This document shows, one piece after another, positions 49,382 through 57,284 of a stretch of DNA of 64,000 nucleotides. The stretch spans positions 1 to 64,000 of the forward strand of contig NZ_JALHLF010000006.1 of NCBI RefSeq assembly GCF_022832435.1, in the 5' to 3' direction. The DNA comes from Novosphingobium organovorum (lineage in GTDB: Bacteria; Pseudomonadota; Alphaproteobacteria; Sphingomonadales; Sphingomonadaceae). How positions within the stretch are numbered: position 1 is the stretch's first letter; each line of letters begins with the position of its first letter. The notes under the pieces are model-generated. The model saw only the letters and a list, made by a program, of their open reading frames with translations. It was not told where the DNA came from and made no database searches. The position numbers and the translations under genes are program-made.

Positions 49382-49459
49382 CGGAATGTCCCCGGTAACT
49401 CCACGCCGTTTCCATGGCCTGTGAACAGATTTGTCCACAGGCCATGTGGAATGTCCGGG
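49382..49459. repeat. Inverted repeat with flanking direct repeats between permease and pirin
   Basis: CATGGCCTGTG (49413-49423) pairs with CACAGGCCATG (49436-49446). Around it GGAATGTCCCCGG (from 49382) and GGAATGTCCGGGG (from 49448) form imperfect direct copies. The loop contains TTGTCCACA, close to a DnaA box consensus. Probably a pirin 3' hairpin or a small extragenic repeat; no second copy was seen in this window. Confidence 0.5.
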
Positions 49460-49464
49460 GTTCG

Positions 49465-50313
49465 TCAGGCCGGGATCGCGCCGAATTTTCCGGCCTCGTA
49501 ATCGCGGATCGCGTCCATGATCTCTTCGCGCGTGTTCATGACGAAGGGCCCGTGGGCGACGGTGGGCTCGCCGATGGGGTCGGCATGGCCATAGAGCAGC
49601 GTGACGGGCTCGCTCGCCGCGATGTCCACGCTGTCGCCCCCCTGGTCGAGCTCGATCAGGTGCGCCTCGCGCACGGGCGTGCCCGCGACACTCGGATTGC
49701 CCGCGACGACGTAGAGGAACACCGTGCGTCCCCTTGGGGCTGGCAGCGTGAGCTGCGCGCCCGCATCAAGCGTCACGGTCATCATTGCGACCCCTGTGAG
49801 CGAGTGGAACGGCCCCTCGTCGCCGCCGAAGGTGCCCGAAATGAGATTGACCGTCCCGCCGGGCACCGCGATCGCCGGGATGTCTTCGCGCTGCAGGCCG
49901 GTATAGGCGGGCGCTGTGAACTTGAGGCGCGCGGGCAGATTGACCCACAGCTGGAGGATCTCGAGCGGACCACCCGTCTGCTTGAAGCTGGCGGGCGAGA
50001 TTTCGGCGTGGACGAGCCCCGAACCGGCGGTCATCCATTGAATCCCGCCTTCCCCGATCACGCTTTCATGGCCGCCGCTGTCGCGGTGGGCCATTTCGCC
50101 CTTGAGGATGAAGCTTACCGTTTCGAACCCACGATGGGGGTGTGGGCCAAAGGGAAGGCCGCGGTTGTGCGGGGGATAGACCTGGGGCCCATGGTGGTTG
50201 AGGAAAAGAAACGGATCGAGCTGCGGCAGCGCGGGGTTGGGCAGGGGGCGCCGCGTGGTCAGATCGGCGATGTCATCGCGAAGAGCACGGTGTTGGCGCA
50301 GGACGTGGCGCAT
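49465..50313 (-). CDS. Pirin family protein
   Basis: A 282-residue double-cupin pirin. The N-terminal cupin has LDPFLFLNHHGPQVYPPHNRGLPFGPHPHRGFETVSFILKGE, containing the metal His residues, then GEGGIQWMTAGSGLVHAE. Pirins act as quercetinase or as redox/metal regulators; which is unclear. The ATG at 50313 (MRHVLRQHRA) has a good AAGGAAG ribosome site 5 bases away; the longer ORF is not supported. It is divergent from the small membrane protein gene at 50442. Confidence 0.92.
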   Translation of the reverse strand: MRHVLRQHRALRDDIADLTTRRPLPNPALPQLDPFLFLNHHGPQVYPPHNRGLPFGPHPHRGFETVSFILKGEMAHRDSGGHESVIGEGGIQWMTAGSGLVHAEISPASFKQTGGPLEILQLWVNLPARLKFTAPAYTGLQREDIPAIAVPGGTVNLISGTFGGDEGPFHSLTGVAMMTVTLDAGAQLTLPAPRGRTVFLYVVAGNPSVAGTPVREAHLIELDQGGDSVDIAASEPVTLLYGHADPIGEPTVAHGPFVMNTREEIMDAIRDYEAGKFGAIPA

Positions 50314-50441
50314 GATGGCTTCCTTTGAAACGGCGAAATGCACCGACAGGGCGCGATCGCTTTTGCCGTAATTTAACCGGAAAGGGGGTGTAGTACGAGG
50401 GCATGAGGGTGCGTCGCTATCGTTTTGCAAGGACGTGAGAA

Positions 50442-50645
50442 ATGGCGTTCATCAAGGCCCTGTTTCCCGGTTTTATCCTGACCTGGCTGGTGGCGGGCGT
50501 GCTTGGCTCGCAAGGCGTGCGGGGAGGGATACTCCAGCTGCACGAAGCTACGATCGACACCCATCCGTTCTTCTGGTCCTGGCCGTTGTTCCTGCTGGGC
50601 ACGGGGCTGGCGTGGGCGATGTTCGCGCTGACCTCCGAGCGGTGA
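50442..50645 (+). CDS. Small membrane protein, two TM segments
   Basis: 67 residues with hydrophobic segments ALFPGFILTWLVAGVLGS and FFWSWPLFLLGTGLAWAMFAL joined by a short polar loop (EATIDTHP). An AAGGACG ribosome-binding segment precedes the ATG. I do not recognise a family with a known function. The adjacent arsH gene is convergent, 24 bases away. Confidence 0.65.
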   Translation: MAFIKALFPGFILTWLVAGVLGSQGVRGGILQLHEATIDTHPFFWSWPLFLLGTGLAWAMFALTSER

Positions 50646-50669
50646 TGCGACAAACGCGTCGCCGTGCGC

Positions 50670-51425
50670 TCAGGGCCGGGTGAGGCCTGCAGCGTCGGCC
50701 GGGGTGGCAACAGGCCGGTCGCGCTCGCGGCGCTCGGAATAGCGATCGACGAGCTGGTCGGCGTGCGGGCGAACCAGCACGGTAAAGCGCACCAGTTCCT
50801 CCATCACGTCGACGATGCGATCGTAATAGGACGATGGCTTCATCCGCCCGGCCTCGTCGAATTCCTCGTAGGCCTTGGCGACGCTCGACTGGTTGGGGAT
50901 GGTGACCATCCGCATCCAGCGCCCCAGGATGCGCAAGGTGTTGACCGAGTTGAACGATTGCGACCCGGCCGAAACCTGCATGACGGCCAGCGTGCGCCCT
51001 TGCGTGGGGCGAAGGCCCTTGTAAGCGAGCGGCAGGTGGTCGACCTGGGTCTTCATGATGCCGGTGATCTGGCCGTGCCGCTCGGGGCTGCACCAGACCT
51101 GCCCTTCGGACCACAGCGCGTGTTCGCGCAGTTCGTGAACGGCGGGGTGGTCGTCGCTGGCCACCTGATCGGGCAAGGGCAGGTCGCTGGGATCGAAGAT
51201 GCGGGTTTCGCAGCCCATGAGCTGGAGCAGCCGGGCGCACTCCTCGACCACGAGACGCGAATAGGAGCGTTCGCGCAACGAACCGTAAAGCAGCAGGATG
51301 CGCGGCGCGGGGGCGAGCGGACCGAGCCCGGTAGCCGGACGTTCGTGCAGATAGCGCGGGTCCAGCGCGGGAAAGTGATTCGCATCGCTGACCGCGCGCA
51401 GGCGGGAAAATTCGCGTTCGCTCAA
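50670..51425 (-). CDS. arsH: ArsH-type NADPH-dependent FMN reductase
   Basis: A 251-residue flavodoxin-fold reductase of the ArsH family. The FMN-binding loop is [21 protein letters not shown], followed by [28 protein letters not shown] and [18 protein letters not shown]. ArsH oxidises trivalent organoarsenicals or acts as a general quinone/azo reductase. No arsR, arsB or arsC lies nearby, so an orphan. The start is a TTG codon at 51425 with GGAG 8 bases ahead; no ATG fits. Confidence 0.9.
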   Translation of the reverse strand: MSEREFSRLRAVSDANHFPALDPRYLHERPATGLGPLAPAPRILLLYGSLRERSYSRLVVEECARLLQLMGCETRIFDPSDLPLPDQVASDDHPAVHELREHALWSEGQVWCSPERHGQITGIMKTQVDHLPLAYKGLRPTQGRTLAVMQVSAGSQSFNSVNTLRILGRWMRMVTIPNQSSVAKAYEEFDEAGRMKPSSYYDRIVDVMEELVRFTVLVRPHADQLVDRYSERRERDRPVATPADAAGLTRP

Positions 51426-51540
51426 CAGCCTGTCTCCGGGCGCGCTCAGGATGAGCGGCCGTGCCGCGCTAGCACGCGCGGGAGCGCTACGTAAATGTCT
51501 GATGATGGATCAGGGGAGAGGCGCTTTCTGGCGCCGGAAA

Positions 51541-51616
51541 TGGTGACCCCTACGGGACTCGAACCCGTGTTTCAGCCGTGAAAGGGCCGCGTCCTAGACC
51601 GCTAGACGAAGGGGCC
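51541..51616 (-). tRNA. tRNA-Glu (anticodon TTC), copy 5 in transcription order
   Basis: 76 bases with encoded CCA. Anticodon loop CTTTCAC, acceptor GGCCCCT/AGGGGTC, T-loop GGTTCGAGTCC. It is the promoter-distal gene of the five-gene array. Confidence 0.96.
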
Positions 51617-51666
51617 AAAAGCCATTTTCAACGAACTTTTCGAAACACCGCCTCGCGAACGAGAGA

Positions 51667-51742
51667 TGGTGACCCCTACGGGACTCGAACCCGTGTTTCA
51701 GCCGTGAGAGGGCCGCGTCCTAGACCGCTAGACGAAGGGGCC
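51667..51742 (-). tRNA. tRNA-Glu (anticodon CTC), copy 4 in transcription order
   Basis: 76 bases with encoded CCA, identical to the TTC genes except for the anticodon: loop CTCTCAC, so it reads GAG codons. Confidence 0.95.
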
Positions 51743-51780
51743 GAAAAGCCATTTTTCTGCCTGCCAGGCGCCGCACCGGA

Positions 51781-51856
51781 TGGTGACCCCTACGGGACTC
51801 GAACCCGTGTTTCAGCCGTGAAAGGGCCGCGTCCTAGACCGCTAGACGAAGGGGCC
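51781..51856 (-). tRNA. tRNA-Glu (anticodon TTC), copy 3 in transcription order
   Basis: 76 bases with CCA, identical to the gene at 51541-51616. Confidence 0.96.
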
Positions 51857-51906
51857 AAAAGCCATTTTCAACGAACTTTTCGAAACACCGCCTCGCGAAC
51901 GAGAGA

Positions 51907-51982
51907 TGGTGACCCCTACGGGACTCGAACCCGTGTTTCAGCCGTGAGAGGGCCGCGTCCTAGACCGCTAGACGAAGGGGCC
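51907..51982 (-). tRNA. tRNA-Glu (anticodon CTC), copy 2 in transcription order
   Basis: 76 bases with CCA, identical to the gene at 51667-51742. Confidence 0.95.
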
Positions 51983-52020
51983 GAAAAGCCATTTTTCTGC
52001 CTGCCAGGCGCCGCACCGGA

Positions 52021-52096
52021 TGGTGACCCCTACGGGACTCGAACCCGTGTTTCAGCCGTGAAAGGGCCGCGTCCTAGACCGCTAGACGAAGGGGCC
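52021..52096 (-). tRNA. tRNA-Glu (anticodon TTC), copy 1 in transcription order
   Basis: 76 bases with CCA, next to the promoter. Its upstream flank differs from the repeat unit, so it marks the end of the duplicated block. Confidence 0.96.
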
Positions 52097-52126
52097 ATTC
52101 CGAGCTGCGCCGGAGGCAGGACCGGC

Positions 52127-52155
52127 CCTCTAGCGGGGGTGCGGTGGGGGGTCAA
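52127..52155 (-). promoter_or_regulatory. Promoter of the tRNA-Glu array
   Basis: On the minus strand TTGACC (52155-52150), a 17-base spacer and TAGAGG (52132-52127), about 30 bases before the first tRNA. A strong stable-RNA-type promoter. Confidence 0.7.
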
Positions 52156-52245
52156 GCCCCGGCTTGAAGAAAAATGACATTGCCAGGTCACAAGGGGGGA
52201 CGGATCACGTCAAAACCCTCGCGAAAACCCGCTTTTTGTGGATTT

Positions 52246-54060
52246 TCAGTCGGCGAAAGCGGCGTCCTCGAGGTGCAGTTCGGCTTGCGGACGCGCACCC
52301 CAGTCGTCGATCTTGGTGCGCCCGGCCAGCCACAGGCGGCGGCCCTGGCTGGCGTGGAGCAGCGCCTGGCCAAGATCGGTCTCGGCGCTGCGGAAGGCCA
52401 TGGCCTTGAACCGCCCGCCATCCTGCCCACCCACGATCAGGCGGACATGATCGGTGCCTACCACATCGGCCTTGAGAACGCGCACCGGCCCTACCGCGAC
52501 GCGCGGCCCCGGCCAGCCCATGCCGTAGGGCCCGGCGCCTTCGAGCGTCTCGACGAGTGAGGGGGTGAGCCCGGCCGGTGCCAGGGCAAGGTCGAGCCGG
52601 ATCGTCTGGCTGGCGCCCGCGCGCGCGACGTCGGCGGCGAGGCGCTCGTCGAGCCAGTCGGCCAGCGTATCGAGCTTGTCGGGCGCGATGGTGAGGCCGC
52701 AGGCCATCGCGTGCCCACCGCCCGCGACGAGCAGCCCGGCTTCGCGCGCGGCGATGATTGCAGCGCCCAGGTCCACCCCCGCGATCGAGCGGCCAGAGCC
52801 CTTGCCATGGCCCGCCTCGTCGGCCTCAAGCGCGATGACCAGCGCGGGCTTGCCGGTCTTCTCCTTGATCCGACCGGCGACGATGCCGATGACGCCGGGA
52901 TGCCAGCCGGCCCCCGCGAGCACCAGCACCGAGCGGTTGTCCTGCCGCGCGAGCTGTTCCTCGGCGGCTTCCTGCACGGCCTGTTCGATCGCGCGGCGCT
53001 CGTCGTTGAGGCGCGAAAGCTGGGCGGCGATGGCCTCGGCCTCGGCCGGGTCGGTGGTGGTGAGCAGGCGCACGCCGAGGGTCGATTCGCCCACGCGTCC
53101 ACCCGCGTTGATCCTGGGGCCAAGCGCGAAGCCGAGGTCCGAGCAGGTCGGCGCGCGGCTGAGGCGGCTCGCATCGATCAGCGCGGCCATGCCGATGTGC
53201 TCGCGCCGGGCCATGACCTTGAGCCCCTGTGCGACAAGCGCGCGGTTGAGCCCGTGGAGCGAAGCAACGTCGGCCACCGTGCCCAGCGCGACGAGATCGA
53301 GCAGGCCCCTGAGGTCGGGCTCGGGGCGGGTCCTGAAATAGCCGCGCTGGCGCAAGGTGCGGTTGGTGGCAATGGCCAGCAGGAAGGCGACGCCGACGGC
53401 GGCGAGGTTGCCGTGCGCGGCCGCGGTGTCGCTTTCGTCGAGCCGGTTGGGGTTGACCAGCGCGGTCGCCCAGGGAAGCTGGGGCGCGCACTTGTGATGG
53501 TCGACGACGACCACGTCGACCCCGGCCTCGCGCGCCATGTCGAGTGCTTCGTAGGCCATCGCTCCGCAGTCGACGGTGACGATGAGGCTGGACCCTTCCT
53601 TTGCCAACCGCACCAGCGCCTCGCCGGATGGGCCGTAACCTTCGAGCAGACGGTCGGGAATGTAGTACCGCGCCGAGACGCCCAGACTGCGCAGGAGCAG
53701 GATCAGCAGGGCCGCGCTGGTCGCGCCATCGACGTCGTAGTCGCCGTAGACGGTGATCGATTCGCCGGTCTCGACCGCGCGGGCGAGCCGCTCGGCGGCG
53801 CGGTCCATGTCCTGGAAGGCCGATGGATCGGGCAGGAACGTGGCGAGTTTGGGGCTGCGGTGGCGTTCCAGATCCTCACGCGCAACCCCGCGCGAGAGCA
53901 GCAGCTGGGTGACGATGTCGTCTTCCAGCCCGCCGGGACCGTCCGCGCTGCCTTGCCCAAAGCCCCCTTGCGAGATGTCCATGTTGCCGCCGCGCCAGAG
54001 CCAGGACTTGCCGGTCAGCGAGCGTTCGATGCCGAATACGGTTGCGGATCGCGATGCCAT
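52246..54060 (-). CDS. recJ: Single-stranded-DNA-specific exonuclease RecJ
   Basis: A 604-residue RecJ of the DHH superfamily. Motif I GDYDVDGATSAALL and motif III VVVVDHHKCAPQLP (DHH) supply metal ligands; later blocks are GPRINAGGRVGES and the DHHA1-type region AGAGWHPGVIGIVAGRI with GKGSGRSIAGVDL. It degrades single strands 5'-3' in recombination and mismatch repair. The ATG at 54060 is used. The gene diverges from the flavodoxin-like gene at 54135. Confidence 0.96.
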   Translation of the reverse strand: MASRSATVFGIERSLTGKSWLWRGGNMDISQGGFGQGSADGPGGLEDDIVTQLLLSRGVAREDLERHRSPKLATFLPDPSAFQDMDRAAERLARAVETGESITVYGDYDVDGATSAALLILLLRSLGVSARYYIPDRLLEGYGPSGEALVRLAKEGSSLIVTVDCGAMAYEALDMAREAGVDVVVVDHHKCAPQLPWATALVNPNRLDESDTAAAHGNLAAVGVAFLLAIATNRTLRQRGYFRTRPEPDLRGLLDLVALGTVADVASLHGLNRALVAQGLKVMARREHIGMAALIDASRLSRAPTCSDLGFALGPRINAGGRVGESTLGVRLLTTTDPAEAEAIAAQLSRLNDERRAIEQAVQEAAEEQLARQDNRSVLVLAGAGWHPGVIGIVAGRIKEKTGKPALVIALEADEAGHGKGSGRSIAGVDLGAAIIAAREAGLLVAGGGHAMACGLTIAPDKLDTLADWLDERLAADVARAGASQTIRLDLALAPAGLTPSLVETLEGAGPYGMGWPGPRVAVGPVRVLKADVVGTDHVRLIVGGQDGGRFKAMAFRSAETDLGQALLHASQGRRLWLAGRTKIDDWGARPQAELHLEDAAFAD

Positions 54061-54134
54061 GGCGCAGCGGTTAGACTACCTGCGGCGCCACGGAAAGGGG
54101 CCGCGCGGGCGCGATGGCAGGAGGTGTGACGTAC

Positions 54135-54677
54135 ATGGGCTATCTCGCGATCATCTGGCACAGCCGCACCGGTGCGTCGCGCGCGCTGGCCGAGGCGGTC
54201 GAGACGGGGGCGATCGAGGCGGATGCGAGCGACGCGGGGGCGGGCGAACAGGGGCAGGGCGAGGCTGGCTCTCGCGCAACCGCGGTGCGCCGAATCGCGG
54301 CGGAGCAGGTGGAGCCGGGGGATCTGCTTGGTGCGCAGGGGTACGTTTTCGTCGCGCCGGAAAACCTGGGCACGCTCAGTGGGGTGATGAAGGACATGTT
54401 CGATCGCACCTACTACCCGCTGCTTGGCCAGATCGAGGGACGTCCCTATGCCAGCGTGATCGCGGCAGGGTCGGACGGCACGGGCGCAGCGGGGCAAGTC
54501 GATCGGATCGTCACCGGATGGCGGCTTCGCCGTGTCGCCGAGAGGATGATCGTGGTGACCGGCGCACAGACTGCCGCCGAGATTGCGGCACCCAAGCGGC
54601 TTGATCGCGCGGTACTCGATGAGGCCGCTGCATTGGGCAGGGCGATGGCCGAAGGGCTCGCGCTGGGCATCTTTTGA
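54135..54677 (+). CDS. Flavodoxin-like / NAD(P)H-dependent oxidoreductase family protein
   Basis: 180 residues with a flavodoxin fold: an N-terminal strand-loop YLAIIWHSRTGASRALAEAVE that binds FMN phosphate, an acidic low-complexity insert (SDAGAGEQGQGEAGS), then GYVFVAPENLGTLSGVMKDMFDRTY and PYASVIAAGSDGTGAAGQVD. I start at ATG 54135 because AGGAGGTG lies 8 bases before it; an in-frame ATG at 54114 sits upstream of that ribosome site. It probably transfers electrons in the cytoplasm; partner unknown. Confidence 0.8.
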   Translation: MGYLAIIWHSRTGASRALAEAVETGAIEADASDAGAGEQGQGEAGSRATAVRRIAAEQVEPGDLLGAQGYVFVAPENLGTLSGVMKDMFDRTYYPLLGQIEGRPYASVIAAGSDGTGAAGQVDRIVTGWRLRRVAERMIVVTGAQTAAEIAAPKRLDRAVLDEAAALGRAMAEGLALGIF

Positions 54678-54781
54678 TCCTGTGACGGGGAAAGGTGACG
54701 CGAAGGACTCGACGAACACTATTTAATTGTGCCTAGTTGCTGGTCAGCGCATCGGCAGTCATGAGCGGGAAATAGCAAGAC

Positions 54782-55561
54782 GTGACGCAGTCCAGTCCAC
54801 TTCATGACCTCACGGCAGACGATCAGGCCTTTTCGTTCGTCTTCGCCAGTGGTGCGCGCCCCGATCAGGCGGGCCTTGCCGCGCTGTTCGATGGCACCGG
54901 CCTGGAGGGCTTGCCCGCTAGCCTCAGCCATGTGCCAGGCGAAGCGGAAGGGTGGGTCGAGATACTGGCCAGCGGGCTGACGTTCGACGTGCGCGGCTTG
55001 AGCCCGGCCAGCGGGACCGCTTGTATCGTGCCCCGGCATGACTACGGGTTCGCGCCGGGCACTGTAGCGCAGGCGCTTGGCGGCCGTGGCGGGGCCATCA
55101 GCCTCGGGCCTGCGGGCCATATCGCCGCAGGCGCCGCGCTGGCGCCGGTGATTCGCACGATGGCTGGTCTCGCTGCTAATCTTGCCGCGCGCCTGCCGGT
55201 CTGCGCGGTGCTATGGCCCCCGGCACGCAGCGCGATGGAACCGGGTTATTTCGTGCGCATCGTCCTCAACTGGCTGGCCGGAGGCGCGTTCCCGGCGCTT
55301 GGCCTGACCGCGCTCGAGGCGGCGCCTGACGGCAGCGTGGCCAGTCTCGGGCTGGCTTTTTTCACCGGGGTCGAAATGCAGCTTGAAGCGGGCCCCGATC
55401 GGGACGCTGCGGCTGATTTCAAGCTGGCGATCCGCGTCGTCGACTATCTCGTCACGAACGGGGTTCCGGCCGGTGATGCGCAAATCCAGGTCGATAATCA
55501 CGCGCTCGTGCTTGAGCGTTCTCGCCAGGGAAAACGCGTATGGGTCTGGCGCGCCGATTGA
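54782..55561 (+). CDS. Unknown protein next to an AHH nuclease gene (DUF4261-like?)
   Basis: 259 residues starting with a GTG codon. No signal peptide or membrane segment. The middle (CAVLWPPARSAMEPGYFVRI) and GLAFFTGVEMQLEAGPDRDA remind me of the DUF4261 family, but this is a weak impression. It is 7 bases upstream of the AHH nuclease-like gene, so the two are likely co-transcribed. A partner or immunity role is only inference from that placement. Confidence 0.55.
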   Translation: MTQSSPLHDLTADDQAFSFVFASGARPDQAGLAALFDGTGLEGLPASLSHVPGEAEGWVEILASGLTFDVRGLSPASGTACIVPRHDYGFAPGTVAQALGGRGGAISLGPAGHIAAGAALAPVIRTMAGLAANLAARLPVCAVLWPPARSAMEPGYFVRIVLNWLAGGAFPALGLTALEAAPDGSVASLGLAFFTGVEMQLEAGPDRDAAADFKLAIRVVDYLVTNGVPAGDAQIQVDNHALVLERSRQGKRVWVWRAD

Positions 55562-55568
55562 CGGGGGC

Positions 55569-56147
55569 ATGCGCCGCGAACGCACGTATCTTTCGTTTCG
55601 CAGCGTCAACCGCCTGAACGCTCCGGGATACGATCCGGGGCTTCAGCGCCACCATCTCCTGCCGCGCCAGTTGCTCACCGACGATGGTCTGGCTCGCATG
55701 TTCCACGAATTGGGCGATCACCGTTTCCGGTTCGAGGACTTTCGCGAAAACGGGCTCCTGCTGCCCTGCCGCGAGGTTGCCGCGCTGCGTCTTGGACTGC
55801 CGCTGCATCGCGGGCCGCACCGGCGCTACAGCGAGCTTGTGGCGCAGCGGGTCGGGCAGATCGAGGCGGACTGGTCGCGCCAGCGTCTGGCCGACGCCGC
55901 CGCGGCCGCGCTTCAGGCCCAGATGCGCCTGTCGCTGCTGCAACGCGCCTTGCGGCGGCGGCTGCTCGCGCCGCGGGGCGAACGGCCGCTTCTCAACCGC
56001 TATGATCCGGTCCTGCGCGACTTCACCGAACTTGATCAGATGGCCGAGGCGCTGTGGAGCGCCACGCCGTCCGGCGCGCTGGCGGCCGAGGAGGCGCTAG
56101 GCGCCATGCCTCAGCGCAGGGCGAGGCGTTCGAGCGCGGCGCAGTAG
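55569..56147 (+). CDS. AHH-type HNH-superfamily nuclease-like protein
   Basis: 192 residues. Near residue 30 the motif LQRHHLLPRQLLTDDGLARMF resembles the His-His core of the AHH/HNH (ENDO VII) nuclease group, followed by FRFEDFRENGLLLP, where Asn/Glu residues fit the rest of the fold, and LHRGPHRRYSELVAQRVGQIE with further His residues. The rest is Arg/Ala/Leu-rich and helical. The last 37 bases overlap the 3' end of the convergent nitronate monooxygenase gene. AHH nucleases often serve as toxins, but this one is a free-standing small protein, so a housekeeping or defence role cannot be told apart. Confidence 0.65.
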   Translation: MRRERTYLSFRSVNRLNAPGYDPGLQRHHLLPRQLLTDDGLARMFHELGDHRFRFEDFRENGLLLPCREVAALRLGLPLHRGPHRRYSELVAQRVGQIEADWSRQRLADAAAAALQAQMRLSLLQRALRRRLLAPRGERPLLNRYDPVLRDFTELDQMAEALWSATPSGALAAEEALGAMPQRRARRSSAAQ

Positions 56148-57070
56148 TCGCGTTCGAGCGTGGCGACGCGGGTGGCGACCGGTTCGATCGCGTCGACCGC
56201 GCCGATCCCCTGGCCCGATCCCCAGATGTCCTTCCAGGCCTTGGCCGCGGTGTTGCCGCCCGAGCCGAAGTCCATGGCCGACCGCTCGCCTTCGGGCAGA
56301 TTGTCGGGGTCGAGCCCGGCGGCCACGATCGAGGCGCGCAGGTAGTTGCCGTGGACCCCGGTGAACAGGCTCGAATTGACGATATCGGCGGCGTGCCCAT
56401 CGACGATCGCCTGCTTGTAGGTGTCGCTCGCCTGCGCTTCGGGCGTGGCGATCCATGGGCTGCCGATATAGGCGAAATCGGCCCCCATGGCCTGGGCGGC
56501 CAGCACCGCGCCGCCGTTGGCGATGGCCCCCGAGAGCGCCAAGGGGCCGTCGAACCAGCGGCGGATTTCCTGCACGAGCGCGAACGGCGATTGCCGTCCG
56601 GCGTGGCCTCCGGCGCCCGCCGCCACGGCGATCAGGCCGTCGGCGCCCTTGTCGATCGCCTTGTGCGCGAAGAAATCGTCGATCACATCATGCAAAACGA
56701 CACCGCCCCAACCGTGGACCGCTGCGTTCACCTCGGCCTTGGCGCCGAGCGAGGTGATGACCAGCGGGACCTTCCACCGGGCAAGCACGGCGAGGTCTTG
56801 CTCGAGCCGGGTGTTCGATTTGTGGACGATCAGGTTGACAGCATAGGGGGCGGCGCAGCCTTGGGTTTCGTCGGTGATGCGCGCCAGCCAATCGTCGAGC
56901 TGGCTGGCCGGGCGGGCGTTGAGCGCCGGAAAGCTGCCGATAATACCGGCCTTGACCTGCGCGATGACCAGTTCGGGCGAGGAGACGATGAACATCGGTG
57001 CGGCGATGACGGGCAGGCGCAGCGAGGCGCCAAGCGCGCCCGGCAGCGGGCGGGAGGTGGGGTGCGTCAC
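56111..57070 (-). CDS. Nitronate monooxygenase (2-nitropropane dioxygenase family)
   Basis: A 319-residue FMN-dependent TIM barrel. Diagnostic segments are LPVIAAPMFIVSSPELVIAQ, ALSGAIANGGAVLAAQAMGAD, AVAAGAGGHAGRQSP and YIGSPWIATPEA. It detoxifies propionate-3-nitronate-like alkyl nitronates. Start is a GTG at 57070 with AAGAGAG ahead. Two CCTATAGG palindromes lie about 75-105 bases upstream and suggest a dedicated regulator. Confidence 0.93.
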   Translation of the reverse strand: MTHPTSRPLPGALGASLRLPVIAAPMFIVSSPELVIAQVKAGIIGSFPALNARPASQLDDWLARITDETQGCAAPYAVNLIVHKSNTRLEQDLAVLARWKVPLVITSLGAKAEVNAAVHGWGGVVLHDVIDDFFAHKAIDKGADGLIAVAAGAGGHAGRQSPFALVQEIRRWFDGPLALSGAIANGGAVLAAQAMGADFAYIGSPWIATPEAQASDTYKQAIVDGHAADIVNSSLFTGVHGNYLRASIVAAGLDPDNLPEGERSAMDFGSGGNTAAKAWKDIWGSGQGIGAVDAIEPVATRVATLERDYCAALERLALR

Positions 57071-57143
57071 AGGGTTCTCTCTTCCACGGCAGTTTTGCTT
57101 TGCCGCGACGATAAGCGGAGCGGAGCTGCGTGTCGAGCGAACT

Positions 57144-57174
57144 TTCCCTATAGGGAAGGCTATTGACCTATAGG
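57144..57174. promoter_or_regulatory. Paired CCTATAGG palindromes upstream of nitronate monooxygenase
   Basis: TTCCCTATAGGGAA (57144-57157) is a perfect palindrome; a second CCTATAGG lies at 57167-57174. Centres are 20 bases apart, about two helical turns, as for cooperative binding of two dimers. Confidence 0.55.
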
Positions 57175-57190
57175 GATGTTTTCGGGGCGC

Positions 57191-57236
57191 AAAAAAAAGG
57201 GCCGCAGCGGCGCTGTGGATCAGCGCGGCTACGGCC
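57191..57236 (-). terminator. leuA intrinsic terminator
   Basis: On the minus strand GGCCGTAGCCGCGCTG pairs with CAGCGCCGCTGCGGCC (two mismatches) and is followed by a run of at least eight T. Confidence 0.92.
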
Positions 57237-57284
57237 TATTTTTCATTTCGTTTCAGGCAGCGGCGCGGCGCGCCATTGCGGCGC

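Larger units (their letters stand above)
51541..52020. repeat. Perfect 240-bp tandem duplication of a tRNA-Glu pair
   Basis: Bases 51541-51780 and 51781-52020 are identical at every position, including both spacers. Each unit holds one TTC and one CTC tRNA-Glu gene. A fifth gene (TTC) at 52021 continues the pattern for the tRNA sequence only. Confidence 0.98.

Noticed and set aside
49413-49446. Replication origin
   Set aside because: Only one DnaA-box-like sequence, no AT-rich unwinding region and no origin genes nearby.
51541-52096. CRISPR array
   Set aside because: The repeats are full tRNA-Glu genes with conserved spacers, not short repeats with unique spacers.
51578-52177. 199-codon repetitive ORF GDPYGTRTRVSAV
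   Set aside because: It is a translation of the antisense of the tRNA-Glu array, not a protein gene.
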